From: Planctomycetaceae bacterium
Lineage (GTDB): Bacteria; Planctomycetota; Planctomycetia; Planctomycetales; Planctomycetaceae
Assembly: GCA_015487825.1 (NCBI GenBank)
Contig: WFOZ01000772.1
Location: forward strand, 1 to 5,440
Reading direction: 5' to 3'
DNA: 5,440 nucleotides
Shown here: positions 1 to 5,440 of the stretch, in pieces
Position numbering within the stretch: position 1 is the stretch's first letter
How the letters are laid out: the number at the start of each line of letters is the position of its first letter
Notes under the pieces: model-generated
What the model was told of the DNA's origin: nothing
Seen by the model: only the letters and a program-made list of their open reading frames with translations
Databases searched by the model: none
Position numbers and translations under genes: made by a program

Positions 1-2516
1 GCGTCAGCCTCTGCCGTTTTCATTCGCCCGAGTGCCTCCGCAGCCGCCTCTGCAAGAAAGAGGTTCGCGGTTTCCGGATCACTGTTGCGGGTGATCGTTT
101 CTGCCAGCATGGGAATCGATTTCAGATCATGCAAGTAACCAAGCGATCTGGTCGCAGCTTGCAGCGTTCGCGGATTGACCGGAGAAAGCGAATTGAACCG
201 GGCACGATCTCCCCGATGACCACTTTTTATCCATGCAGGCAAAGGGTTGATATCCCGGTTTGTTACCACATACTGCCGCAGCGCTGCGCGAGCCGCATCA
301 CCGCCTGTGTGTCCCAACGCCACCGCTGCACGGCGAACAACATCACGATCCGGGCTTTTCAATCGCTCGACTAACTCGGCTTCAATCTTTTCCCAGGATG
401 TGTTCTCAAACCACTGCTTCCATCGAACCGTTTGTTTTTCTCTGTCGAGATACGCTGCAAACGGATTGAATGGTTCTGTATGCCCCGTCAAATTTTCAAT
501 CGCAACGGCTGCGGCCTGGGCGACCAAAGGCTCGGGATCTGTCAGTGCCTCAAGAAGTGGTTCGATCGATTCCCGTGTGCCACAAGTTGCCAACGCCATC
601 GCTGAAGCAACCTGCACTTCACGAGATTCATCATCCAGACATTCTGCTAACGCAGTCGCTGCTGCCGGGTCGCGGAAAATTGCCAGCCGCTGGGCCGCAG
701 AAGTTTTCTGCCCGGCATCACCACTGCGAAGTTCCTGAATCAAAGCGGCCACTTCCTGATCACCATCGATCAGTGGATCGACATCATTACCGATCAAAGG
801 ATCGACTGCCTCGCTGTGACGATTGATCCCTGCCACTTCACGAAACCGGTCAAACTGAAGTTCCATCAAGCCGGTCACTGCGGCGTTGTTGCCTCGGAAT
901 TTGTGCGGATTGCCTTGTCCCAGCAATTTGAGTGCAGGTGTTTCCAACGCCATTGCAACTTTCGCATCACGAGGAACTCTCTGACGTTCCTGATGACAGC
1001 CGACACAACCTCGCTGTTCGCCGGGCCGGACGTAAAGCCACGACATTTCATTCAGTTCCGAGCGTCCTTCCGCATCCACCACCTGCAAAGCGAGTGGCGT
1101 ATTGGCAGGGACTTCAATATGAAAAGAACCATCCGGTGCGAGCGGAACCGTGCCCAGTTCTGTTACTTCACTGCCGGCATGAACAATGTAGGAATGAGAA
1201 GACCGAACAGTCAGCCCTTTCGCTGCCAGCACTCGAACAGCTCGCACATGCGACCAACCGGCTGTTTTGTTTTTTGTCAGCCGTGCATTCTGACAAAAGA
1301 GAAACCCGGTCGCGTTCACATCGTTGTTCGATGCTTGAGCCACTTTGTTTCGCAAAATCGGGGGACGCGGCCTGGCTCCCAGAAAGACCGGAGAATGCAA
1401 CGGACGACCAGTTGAAGTATACAGAACGGTGAAGGTGGCTGGTTCATTTTTTATATCGAGAATGCCGACCTTCTCATAATGAAAATCCTGGACGGTCTTC
1501 TTCTTCCCACCCGCAGCAGGCACTTCTATTGGCACATGACGAGCCGTCGTGCAAAGCAGCCGACCATCAGGCAAAGCTGCAACATCGCCAGCTTCAAACG
1601 CAAAGTGCTGCAACTCTTTTTCGCTTCCTCCCAATCGCCCCACTGTGATGCCCGTTTTGGAGAGAAAAGCAACACGACCATCGGGCATCGGTGCGGGACT
1701 GCCGCAATAAAATGTCCGCAATCGATTACCGTACTCCGAACCTGTTTCTAAACTGAATTCGGTATGCCCCTCTGTTCCGTCGGGGTGAATGGCATGCAAA
1801 ATCGTCTCGACTTTGCCTCGATCAAAGAAATTATCGGAGCGAATAAAAAGAATCCTTCCATCAGCCAGCACCTCAGGTTCGTTATCGAAAATGATTGTGT
1901 GTGTCAGAGGATGCAAATCTTTCCCCCCGGCGTCCATCACAAACAGGGAACGAGCTGGCGGGCTGTGATATTCTTCGAAGGTGCCAATGCGAGTCGATGT
2001 AAAAACGATCCGACCATCGGGCAGTTCTGCAGGATCGATATCGTGAAATGGCCCGGAAGTCAATTGCACAGGCTCCCCTCCTGAAGCCGGTATCCGATAG
2101 ATGTGAAAGAAAGGATCCTTTTCGCGAGCCATTGCGAAGAGGATCGATTTCCCATCGAAACAGACACTCGGCGAACCAATCCCTCCCTTACCCGCATCAA
2201 AGAGAATACGCGGCGATTCTCCCGGACGAGCCGGCGTGATCGCGTAAAGTTTGCGGCCGACTTTCACCGGTGAAGGCAAATCGTGCTCAGGGAAAGCACG
2301 TGATTTTCTCGGGTTGAAAATTGTGACACTCAAACTGTCTACAGAACTGTTCGTTTTGCTGTACGGCCGGTAAAGACTGCAATCATCCCCTACAAAAACA
2401 ATTCCCTCGGGCCATGAGAAATCAGCCGATGGCGATTGCTCAACAACAGGGATCTGCCCTGCTGCAAAACCAGAACAAGCTATCATCATTACCGCCGCCG
2501 CTATCAATAACCGCAT
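1..2516 (-). CDS. Secreted PD40 propeller / HZS-alpha-like / CxxCH haem / HEAT-repeat protein, 3' end cut by the window edge
   Basis: The frame stays open from an ATG at 2516 to position 1, giving at least 838 residues with no stop. The N-terminus (MRLLIAAAVMMIACSGFAAG) is a signal peptide; MIAC is a weak possible lipobox. Residues about 80-370 carry repeated 'PDGR-[IV]-[VLA]-F' strands (LPDGRIVF, LADGRILF, MPDGRVAF) typical of PD40/TolB-like beta-propellers. Residues about 450-510 (APDGSFHIEVPANTPL, then SWLYVRPGEQRGCVGCHQE) resemble the hydrazine synthase alpha middle domain found in many planctomycete proteins. C504-V-G-C507-H508 is a c-type haem attachment site, so the protein should be exported and matured outside the cytoplasm. 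Residues about 587-838 form HEAT repeats (for example EVQVASAMALATCG, DVVRRAAVALGHTG), including a 'NLTGHTEPFNPF...WKQWF' insert seen in related planctomycete HEAT proteins. The substrate or redox partner is unknown; nothing shows hydrazine chemistry. The domain names rest on motif reading and memory, and the true C-terminus is not visible. Confidence 0.92.
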   Translation of the reverse strand, partial: MRLLIAAAVMMIACSGFAAGQIPVVEQSPSADFSWPEGIVFVGDDCSLYRPYSKTNSSVDSLSVTIFNPRKSRAFPEHDLPSPVKVGRKLYAITPARPGESPRILFDAGKGGIGSPSVCFDGKSILFAMAREKDPFFHIYRIPASGGEPVQLTSGPFHDIDPAELPDGRIVFTSTRIGTFEEYHSPPARSLFVMDAGGKDLHPLTHTIIFDNEPEVLADGRILFIRSDNFFDRGKVETILHAIHPDGTEGHTEFSLETGSEYGNRLRTFYCGSPAPMPDGRVAFLSKTGITVGRLGGSEKELQHFAFEAGDVAALPDGRLLCTTARHVPIEVPAAGGKKKTVQDFHYEKVGILDIKNEPATFTVLYTSTGRPLHSPVFLGARPRPPILRNKVAQASNNDVNATGFLFCQNARLTKNKTAGWSHVRAVRVLAAKGLTVRSSHSYIVHAGSEVTELGTVPLAPDGSFHIEVPANTPLALQVVDAEGRSELNEMSWLYVRPGEQRGCVGCHQERQRVPRDAKVAMALETPALKLLGQGNPHKFRGNNAAVTGLMELQFDRFREVAGINRHSEAVDPLIGNDVDPLIDGDQEVAALIQELRSGDAGQKTSAAQRLAIFRDPAAATALAECLDDESREVQVASAMALATCGTRESIEPLLEALTDPEPLVAQAAAVAIENLTGHTEPFNPFAAYLDREKQTVRWKQWFENTSWEKIEAELVERLKSPDRDVVRRAAVALGHTGGDAARAALRQYVVTNRDINPLPAWIKSGHRGDRARFNSLSPVNPRTLQAATRSLGYLHDLKSIPMLAETITRNSDPETANLFLAEAAAEALGRMKTAEAD

Positions 2517-2524
2517 CGATTCAT

Positions 2525-2528
2525 CTCC
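2525..2528 (-). promoter_or_regulatory. Shine-Dalgarno site for the large haem/HEAT gene
   Basis: On the minus strand GGAG lies 8 nt before the ATG at 2516, which supports that start. A second ATG at 2524 lies between this site and the chosen start, but it reads only six codons (MNRCGY) before TGA in another frame. The chosen ATG is followed directly by a signal peptide, so it is the better start. Confidence 0.7.
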
Positions 2529-2809
2529 GATTGTCTAACAAATACCGATTTCTGAAAGTCTGCAATAAACTATTACCGGGGCCTCTGTTACGAGATTTGG
2601 AAGTATCCAGGTTCTGTTTAGTTTGAAGAAAAAAGGAGGGACGGCAGGTAGTGCTGCAAGCAGCAAACGGTATGTAACACTTTTTTGTATTTCTTAGGTG
2701 GGAAACTACGAAAAAATCTAACGTCAATTCAAAAGATTGAGGGCAGGGATTTCTGACTGATCAAATCTGTGGTAAAGCTCTATCTGTAATTCCTGATATA
2801 TCGTATTTT

Positions 2810-2838
2810 TTGAAAATAGCGGCTAAAGAGGATATAAA
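2810..2838 (+). promoter_or_regulatory. Putative sigma70-type promoter TTGAAA-N17-TATAAA
   Basis: TTGAAA at 2810-2815 (5/6 to consensus) and TATAAA at 2833-2838 (5/6) are separated by exactly 17 nt. It would start transcription near 2845 on the plus strand, about 50 nt before the short ORF at 2898. Such matches occur by chance in AT-rich DNA. Planctomycete promoters are not well enough known to make this firm. Confidence 0.4.
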
Positions 2839-2897
2839 GGGTTTAGTATAAGCTATATTGTATGGATTGCAATTCCTACCCCAAACGGACCGGAATA

Positions 2898-2963
2898 ATG
2901 AATCGTAAGAAAAAGCGTGAAATTAAACAGGTGCCCGTTGACAAGCAGGGGGCCCAACTCTGA
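2898..2963 (+). CDS. Doubtful 21-residue basic peptide ORF
   Basis: An ATG at 2898 opens 21 codons ending in TGA at 2963. The peptide begins MNRKKKREIKQ and ends with DKQGAQL, so its N-terminal half is strongly basic. A weak GGA lies about 4 nt upstream, too close for a good ribosome site. The only support is its position about 50 nt downstream of the TTGAAA-N17-TATAAA site. It could be a small protein, the 5' remnant of a lost gene, or chance; I do not recognise it. Confidence 0.15.
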   Translation: MNRKKKREIKQVPVDKQGAQL

Positions 2964-2980
2964 AAACCAGCATATAGCGG

Positions 2981-3025
2981 GCAATTACTGCCGTGGCTCC
3001 AATGTGCCATTTCCCCTGTAATTGC
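2981..3025. repeat. Weak inverted repeat, 8-bp arms
   Basis: GCAATTAC at 2981-2988 and GTAATTGC at 3018-3025 are perfect reverse complements separated by 29 nt. No T-tract follows on either strand, so it is not a standard intrinsic terminator. It may be chance or a protein-binding site. Confidence 0.25.
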
Positions 3026-3119
3026 TTGTTCAATGGCGATTTGATATTGCACTGTACGGGCGGGAATGTCTGCATTTAATGGGGATTGATAAAGGTTTCC
3101 CTCAAAAAACTGGTCAAGA

Positions 3120-3482
3120 CTATTTCAGGTCAATTGTGTAGCGTTCCAGCCCCATATTTTTAAGGTTTCTGGTAATTTGCCGGACTCTCTCATGAGAGGC
3201 AATGCAGTGAAAAATGCAGGAGACAACCGTTCCTGTAACAATAGTAGCGACTTGCGAAACCCTGCTTGGCAGCTTAAATGGCTTTAAATCAGCGAAAAAT
3301 TCTTCATTGCTGCAGCACTCACCATATTTCTGATGTTGATACAGAAATTCGATACCATTCAAATCGATACTCCACTGGTAGTCAAATGGGCCGTAATATT
3401 TCCGCCGATGAACAACCCAAAACCGGGTTTCATCAATCAGGACCCCAAAATTGGGTAACTCGTTATCCGAAGGGTGCGACAC
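3120..3482 (-). CDS. Hypothetical 120-residue protein with a GPFDYQW motif
   Basis: The frame runs from a GTG at 3482 to TAG at 3120; no ATG start is available, since the only later Met (residue 110) is near the end. The frame is open about 24 nt further upstream to a TGA, with no other usual start codon. The ribosome site is weak (AGAG about 8 nt upstream). Composition looks coding: mixed charged and hydrophobic residues, several Trp/Tyr/Phe, and a compact N-terminal block at residues 20-37 (RFWVVHRRKYYGPFDYQW). Then come IEFLYQHQKYGECCSNEEFF (44-63) and ADLKPFKLP (64-72). Residues 75-95 are hydrophobic (VSQVATIVTGTVVSCIF) and could be a buried helix or one membrane segment. No signal peptide is seen. 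The W...YYGPF block faintly recalls GYF-like domains but is not enough to assign one. It also recalls small uncharacterised planctomycete proteins, from memory only. Function unknown. Confidence 0.65.
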   Translation of the reverse strand: MSHPSDNELPNFGVLIDETRFWVVHRRKYYGPFDYQWSIDLNGIEFLYQHQKYGECCSNEEFFADLKPFKLPSRVSQVATIVTGTVVSCIFHCIASHERVRQITRNLKNMGLERYTIDLK

Positions 3483-3566
3483 GTTAGACTCTGGATCGTA
3501 TATAGTTCATTCCCGGTATACTCGGCCTGTTTTAACCGCTCTGACCAAAATGAAATATAAAAAATT

Positions 3567-3752
3567 GTGAAGGCCACAAAGAAATTAACCGTTAGTAGTA
3601 CAGACAGCTACCCAGCACGGCTGGTTCATTCTGATAGCCGTAACCAAACTGATATTTTTCTGAAATTTGCGAGCCGTTCGCAAACTTTTACCGTTAGTAA
3701 TACAGCGATGTTAACAAGCATTGAGGAACCAGGTGAAGACGTAACCGGATAA
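3567..3752 (+). CDS. Doubtful 61-residue ORF with an internal repeat, possible gene remnant
   Basis: A GTG at 3567 opens 61 codons to TAA at 3752; a stop lies three codons upstream of the GTG in frame. There is no good ribosome site. The protein is rich in Ser and Thr and has two similar segments 34 residues apart (LTVSSTDS at about residues 7-14 and FTVSNTAM at 41-48), matching the DNA repeat. It ends EEPGEDVTG. It could be a small hypothetical protein, a decayed piece of a repeat-bearing surface protein, or non-coding. I do not recognise it. Confidence 0.2.
   Translation: MKATKKLTVSSTDSYPARLVHSDSRNQTDIFLKFASRSQTFTVSNTAMLTSIEEPGEDVTG
3588..3705 (+). repeat. Imperfect 16-bp direct repeat, 102 bp apart
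   Basis: ACCGTTAGTAGTACAG at 3588-3603 recurs as ACCGTTAGTAATACAG at 3690-3705, differing at one base. The offset of 102 bp is a multiple of three, so both copies fall in the same frame of the 61-codon ORF (TVSST and TVSNT). The intervening DNA is not obviously duplicated. Confidence 0.5.
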
Positions 3753-3832
3753 AATCAGCAGGTTTTCCGCTTGATTCCAGTTTAGGATTATTCCGGAACT
3801 ATTTAAAATTGAATTTTCTTGACAAATTTCGC

Positions 3833-3861
3833 TTGACAGTAATCGCTCTGGACAACATAAA
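3833..3861 (+). promoter_or_regulatory. Putative promoter TTGACA-N17-CATAAA upstream of the acidic gene
   Basis: A perfect TTGACA at 3833-3838 is followed after 17 nt by CATAAA at 3856-3861 (4/6 to TATAAT). A second perfect TTGACA lies 14 bp upstream (3819-3824) but has no good -10 at the right distance. Transcription from here would begin near 3868 and leave a leader of about 230 nt before the ATG at 4100. It is the best plus-strand promoter candidate for the acidic protein and the phosphorylase. Confidence 0.45.
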
Positions 3862-4086
3862 ACCAACATTCGGCCTGTTCCATTTTCATCAGGATCATTG
3901 TGCGATCATGTTTGAAAATTCAAATTGGTTTGTAGAGTTCATTTTAAGAAGCTGGTGAGAAATAATTTTTCGGAATTTGGCAATGTGTTTTACTTGCCTT
4001 ATCCGATCCTCTCATCTATTTTTTGTTCTGGGCGATGGAGATTGGTTTCTATCGTGGAATGTTGTCAGTTTTTGTGTCGCGATGAA

Positions 4087-4092
4087 GAGGGA
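4087..4092 (+). promoter_or_regulatory. Shine-Dalgarno site fixing the acidic protein start
   Basis: GAGGGA lies 7 nt upstream of the ATG at 4100. In-frame earlier starts (ATG at 4082, TTG at 3977) lack such a site, so 4100 is preferred. Confidence 0.7.
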
Positions 4093-4099
4093 TTTAAAT

Positions 4100-4384
4100 A
4101 TGACAGAAGTCATTACGACCAGCGGATCGGGGTTTGATGAAATTGATTTCAATTCCGATGATTCATATAGCAGTTACGACTTCTTTTCCATGATTGATGA
4201 TGACGACGATTTCGATGACGAATTCGATGATGAATTCGACGACGATGACGACGATGATGATTTCGAGGATGACGACGACTTTGAAGATGACCTGGATGAA
4301 GATCTCGACGAAGAATTCGAAGACGATCTTGATGATGACCTCGAAGATGATGACGATTTCCTGGACGATGACGACCTCTTATAA
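4100..4384 (+). CDS. Extremely acidic Asp/Glu-Phe/Leu protein, 94 residues, function unknown
   Basis: From ATG 4100 to TAA 4384 the protein has 94 residues: 44 Asp and 11 Glu, with no Lys, Arg, His, Cys, Trp, Pro, Gln or Ala. Residues 1-32 are a Ser/Thr/Asp/Phe-rich head (MTEVITTSGSGFDEIDF...). Residues 33-94 use only four amino acids: 48 Asp/Glu and 14 Phe/Leu. Single Phe or Leu residues sit at 38, 42, 46, 55, 61, 65, 69, 73, 77 and 81, mostly every fourth residue, giving units such as DDEF, EDDL and DEEF. Asp codons in the tract are mixed (21 GAT, 18 GAC), so this is not a fresh triplet expansion. No signal peptide or membrane segment is seen, so it is probably cytoplasmic. Possible roles, all inference: cation binding, a nucleic-acid mimic, or a disordered partner for a basic protein. 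The phosphorylase gene follows 52 bp downstream on the same strand. Confidence 0.78.
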   Translation: MTEVITTSGSGFDEIDFNSDDSYSSYDFFSMIDDDDDFDDEFDDEFDDDDDDDDFEDDDDFEDDLDEDLDEEFEDDLDDDLEDDDDFLDDDDLL

Positions 4385-4436
4385 TTTGTGCGGGATGCGT
4401 TTTACATCAACGAGCCTCCTCTGAAAAAATATCCTT

Positions 4437-5258
4437 ATGCGTGAACTGGCAGGGAAAATTAAATCCGCTTCTCAGGCGATTTCTGAAAAGTACTCTGAGC
4501 GTCCTAAAATTGGCCTGATACTTGGAACGGGGCTTTCGGGGTTATCCGAGCAGATTGATCAGCAGGCGGTGCTTCCTTACGAGCAGATTCCTCACTTCCC
4601 GCAATCAACCGTGGAATCGCACACCGGTCAGTTGGTTTGCGGTAAGCTCTCCGGTCAGAATATCCTGGCTATGGAAGGACGTTTCCATTATTACGAAGGT
4701 TACTCTCTGCAGGAGGTTACCTTTCCCGTTCGTGTGATGAAAGAACTCGGCTGCGAAATTCTCATCGTTACCAACGCAGCCGGCGGTATGAACACACAGT
4801 ACTGTCTGGCAGATTTGATGATTATTGAAGATCACATCAATCTGTTGCCCGAAAATCCATTACGGGGCATTAACGATGATAATCTGGGGCCTCGTTTTCC
4901 AGATATGTCTGCCCCCTACGACGCGGCTCTGATAGAGCTCGCAAAATCTTCTGCACTATCGCTGGAAATTCCTGCGCAAACAGGAGTTTTTGTTGCCGTT
5001 TCCGGTCCGAATCTGGAAACTCGCGCAGAATATCGAATGCTCAAAAACTTCGGGGCAGATGTTGTTGGAATGTCAACGGTTCCTGAAGTGATTGTCGCTC
5101 AGCACGCCGGGATGCGCGTTCTCGGATTTTCTGTGGTCACAGACATGTGCCTGCCTGATGCTTTGGAGCCGGTTGAACTCTCAAAAATTCTTGAAGTCGC
5201 GGCAAAAGGTGGAGAGCGGCTTTCCCGCTTAATTCCGAAAATTATTGAATCCATTTGA
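4437..5258 (+). CDS. punA: Purine nucleoside phosphorylase, trimeric PNP class (EC 2.4.2.1)
   Basis: This complete 273-residue protein has the usual length of trimeric PNPs. It splits purine (deoxy)nucleosides with phosphate into free base and (deoxy)ribose 1-phosphate, in cytoplasmic purine salvage. Family motifs in order: phosphate loop GTGLSGL (30-36), SHTG (61-64), [11 protein letters not shown] (79-89, with R82 and H84), TNAAGG (112-117), [14 protein letters not shown] (189-202, with E194) and [20 protein letters not shown] (206-225). By alignment from memory, E194 matches human Glu201 and M212 matches Met219. D236 then falls on human Asn243, the residue tied to 6-oxopurine preference, and no His is seen near human His257. 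Substrate range may therefore differ from the classical enzyme. It is not MTA phosphorylase-like overall, because the GRFHYYEGY and ETRAEYRM segments are PNP-type. The ATG at 4437 is the only usable start (an in-frame TGA lies just upstream), yet it has no clear Shine-Dalgarno. Translation may depend on the upstream acidic gene. Confidence 0.95.
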   Translation: MRELAGKIKSASQAISEKYSERPKIGLILGTGLSGLSEQIDQQAVLPYEQIPHFPQSTVESHTGQLVCGKLSGQNILAMEGRFHYYEGYSLQEVTFPVRVMKELGCEILIVTNAAGGMNTQYCLADLMIIEDHINLLPENPLRGINDDNLGPRFPDMSAPYDAALIELAKSSALSLEIPAQTGVFVAVSGPNLETRAEYRMLKNFGADVVGMSTVPEVIVAQHAGMRVLGFSVVTDMCLPDALEPVELSKILEVAAKGGERLSRLIPKIIESI

Positions 5259-5308
5259 GATTTCGGCTCAAAAATATCAGATCGGGCAGCTTCCCTGCAG
5301 CACGTTTT

Positions 5309-5410
5309 TCACTGCCAGCGATATCTGTCACCATCGTTCGAGCTTGCGTCAAGCTCTCCAAAAAGATATATACCAGTCAAGCAATTTCTCAACCGACTCG
5401 TTGTTTTCAT
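5309..5410 (-). CDS. Doubtful 33-residue ORF downstream of the phosphorylase
   Basis: On the minus strand an ATG at 5410 opens 33 codons to TGA at 5309, convergent with the phosphorylase gene. GGAG sits 7 nt before the ATG, a good ribosome-site spacing. The peptide starts MKTTSRLRNCLTGIYLFGEL and ends DRYRWQ; it matches nothing I know. The length is within chance expectation, so only the ribosome site argues for it. Confidence 0.18.
   Translation of the reverse strand: MKTTSRLRNCLTGIYLFGELDASSNDGDRYRWQ
5340..5356. repeat. Small perfect hairpin, 6-bp stem and 5-nt loop
   Basis: GAGCTT (5340-5345) and AAGCTC (5351-5356) are reverse complements around GCGTC. It lies about 80 bp after the phosphorylase stop. 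No T-tract follows on either strand, so it is at best a weak transcript-end structure rather than a standard intrinsic terminator. Confidence 0.35.
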
Positions 5411-5440
5411 GTGACCACTCCAATGGGAAGTATACCATAC

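Larger units (their letters stand above)
2517..3119. other. AT-rich intergenic region, about 600 bp, between the two minus-strand genes
   Basis: I find no convincing long gene here. The open frames at 2414-2626 (+) and 2521-2727 (-) have composition unlike a folded protein; the second needs a TTG start. The region does hold a plus-strand promoter-like site (2810-2838), a 21-codon ORF (2898-2963) and a weak 8-bp inverted repeat (2981-3025). The AT-rich stretch at about 2700-2900 is the most promoter-like part. No clear promoter for the gene starting at 2516 could be fixed. Confidence 0.6.
3483..4099. other. Intergenic region, about 600 bp, upstream of the acidic protein gene
   Basis: This stretch separates the minus-strand 120-residue gene from the plus-strand acidic gene, so promoters for both should lie here. 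It contains a doubtful 61-codon ORF (3567-3752) with an internal repeat, two TTGACA boxes (3819-3824 and 3833-3838), and a long AT-rich leader. A plus-strand frame is open from a TTG at 3977 into the acidic gene, but its upstream part has no ribosome site and unremarkable sequence. No RNA gene was recognised. Confidence 0.55.

Noticed and set aside
129..2239. Many plus-strand open frames over the first 2.2 kb, up to 199 residues
   Set aside because: They lie opposite the minus-strand haem/HEAT gene, whose frame is continuous and shows signal peptide, propeller, CxxCH and HEAT motifs. The plus-strand translations are Arg/Ser/His-rich and motif-free.
2652..2685. Possible terminator: TGCTG-CAAG-CAGCA hairpin (2652-2665) near a T6 run (2680-2685)
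   Set aside because: The stem is only 5 bp and the T run starts about 15 nt after it; on the other strand the T run is also too far from the stem.
2521..2727. Minus-strand 68-residue ORF ending just before the large gene
   Set aside because: It needs a TTG start, has no ribosome site, and its Asn/Arg/Ser-rich sequence has no protein-like pattern; it lies in what should be the leader of the gene at 2516.
3908..3958. 16-codon plus-strand ORF in the leader (MFENSNWFVEF...)
   Set aside because: Too short, with the nearest AGGA about 13 nt before the ATG; within chance expectation.
3977..4099. N-terminal extension of the acidic protein from a TTG or from ATG 4082
   Set aside because: No ribosome site precedes either, and the extension is a Cys/Trp/Phe-rich stretch unlike the rest, whereas GAGGGA sits 7 nt before ATG 4100.
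4194..4424. Met/Thr-rich 76-residue ORF in the frame shifted from the acidic gene
   Set aside because: It is the off-frame reading of GAT/GAC runs, which automatically yields ATG and ACG codons.
4605..4835. Minus-strand 76-residue ORF inside the phosphorylase gene
   Set aside because: It lies opposite conserved phosphorylase motifs ([15 protein letters not shown]) and shows no features of its own.
5288..5309. Possible intrinsic terminator with GCAG/CTGC stem and a T5 run
   Set aside because: The stem is only 4 bp and is separated from the T run by several bases, so it would not be stable.

Overview
The window fits a planctomycete-type bacterium of moderate GC. The main reason is the gene leaving the left edge: a secreted protein combining a PD40/TolB-like propeller, a section like the middle domain of hydrazine synthase alpha, one CxxCH haem site and C-terminal HEAT repeats. 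That combination is, from memory, typical of Planctomycetota. No rRNA, tRNA, CRISPR array, transposase or insertion sequence is visible.

Layout. (1) Positions 1-2516, minus strand: the large haem/HEAT protein, start and Shine-Dalgarno visible, C-terminus beyond the edge. (2) 2517-3119: an AT-rich 600-bp gap holding a good sigma70-like promoter on the plus strand followed by a doubtful 21-codon ORF. (3) 3120-3482, minus strand: a 120-residue unrecognised protein with coding-like composition. (4) 3483-4099: a second gap of about 600 bp with a doubtful 61-codon ORF containing an in-frame repeat, then two TTGACA boxes, one of which forms a plausible promoter reading towards the next two genes. 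(5) 4100-4384, plus strand: a 94-residue protein that is 55/94 Asp+Glu, has no Lys, Arg or His, and whose last 62 residues use only Asp, Glu, Phe and Leu. (6) 4437-5258, plus strand: a complete trimeric-class purine nucleoside phosphorylase. (7) 5259-5440: a short tail with a small hairpin and a possible 33-codon minus-strand ORF.

Working together. The acidic protein and the phosphorylase lie 52 bp apart on the same strand with no evident terminator between them, so they may share a transcript; a functional link is only inference. The phosphorylase is a purine-salvage enzyme, but at the base-recognition position where classical 6-oxopurine enzymes have Asn it has Asp. The large minus-strand gene is divergent from these genes and looks unrelated, acting outside the cytoplasmic membrane.

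The most unusual object is the acidic protein with its regular four-residue hydrophobic spacing. I see no clear multi-gene novel system beyond that pairing.
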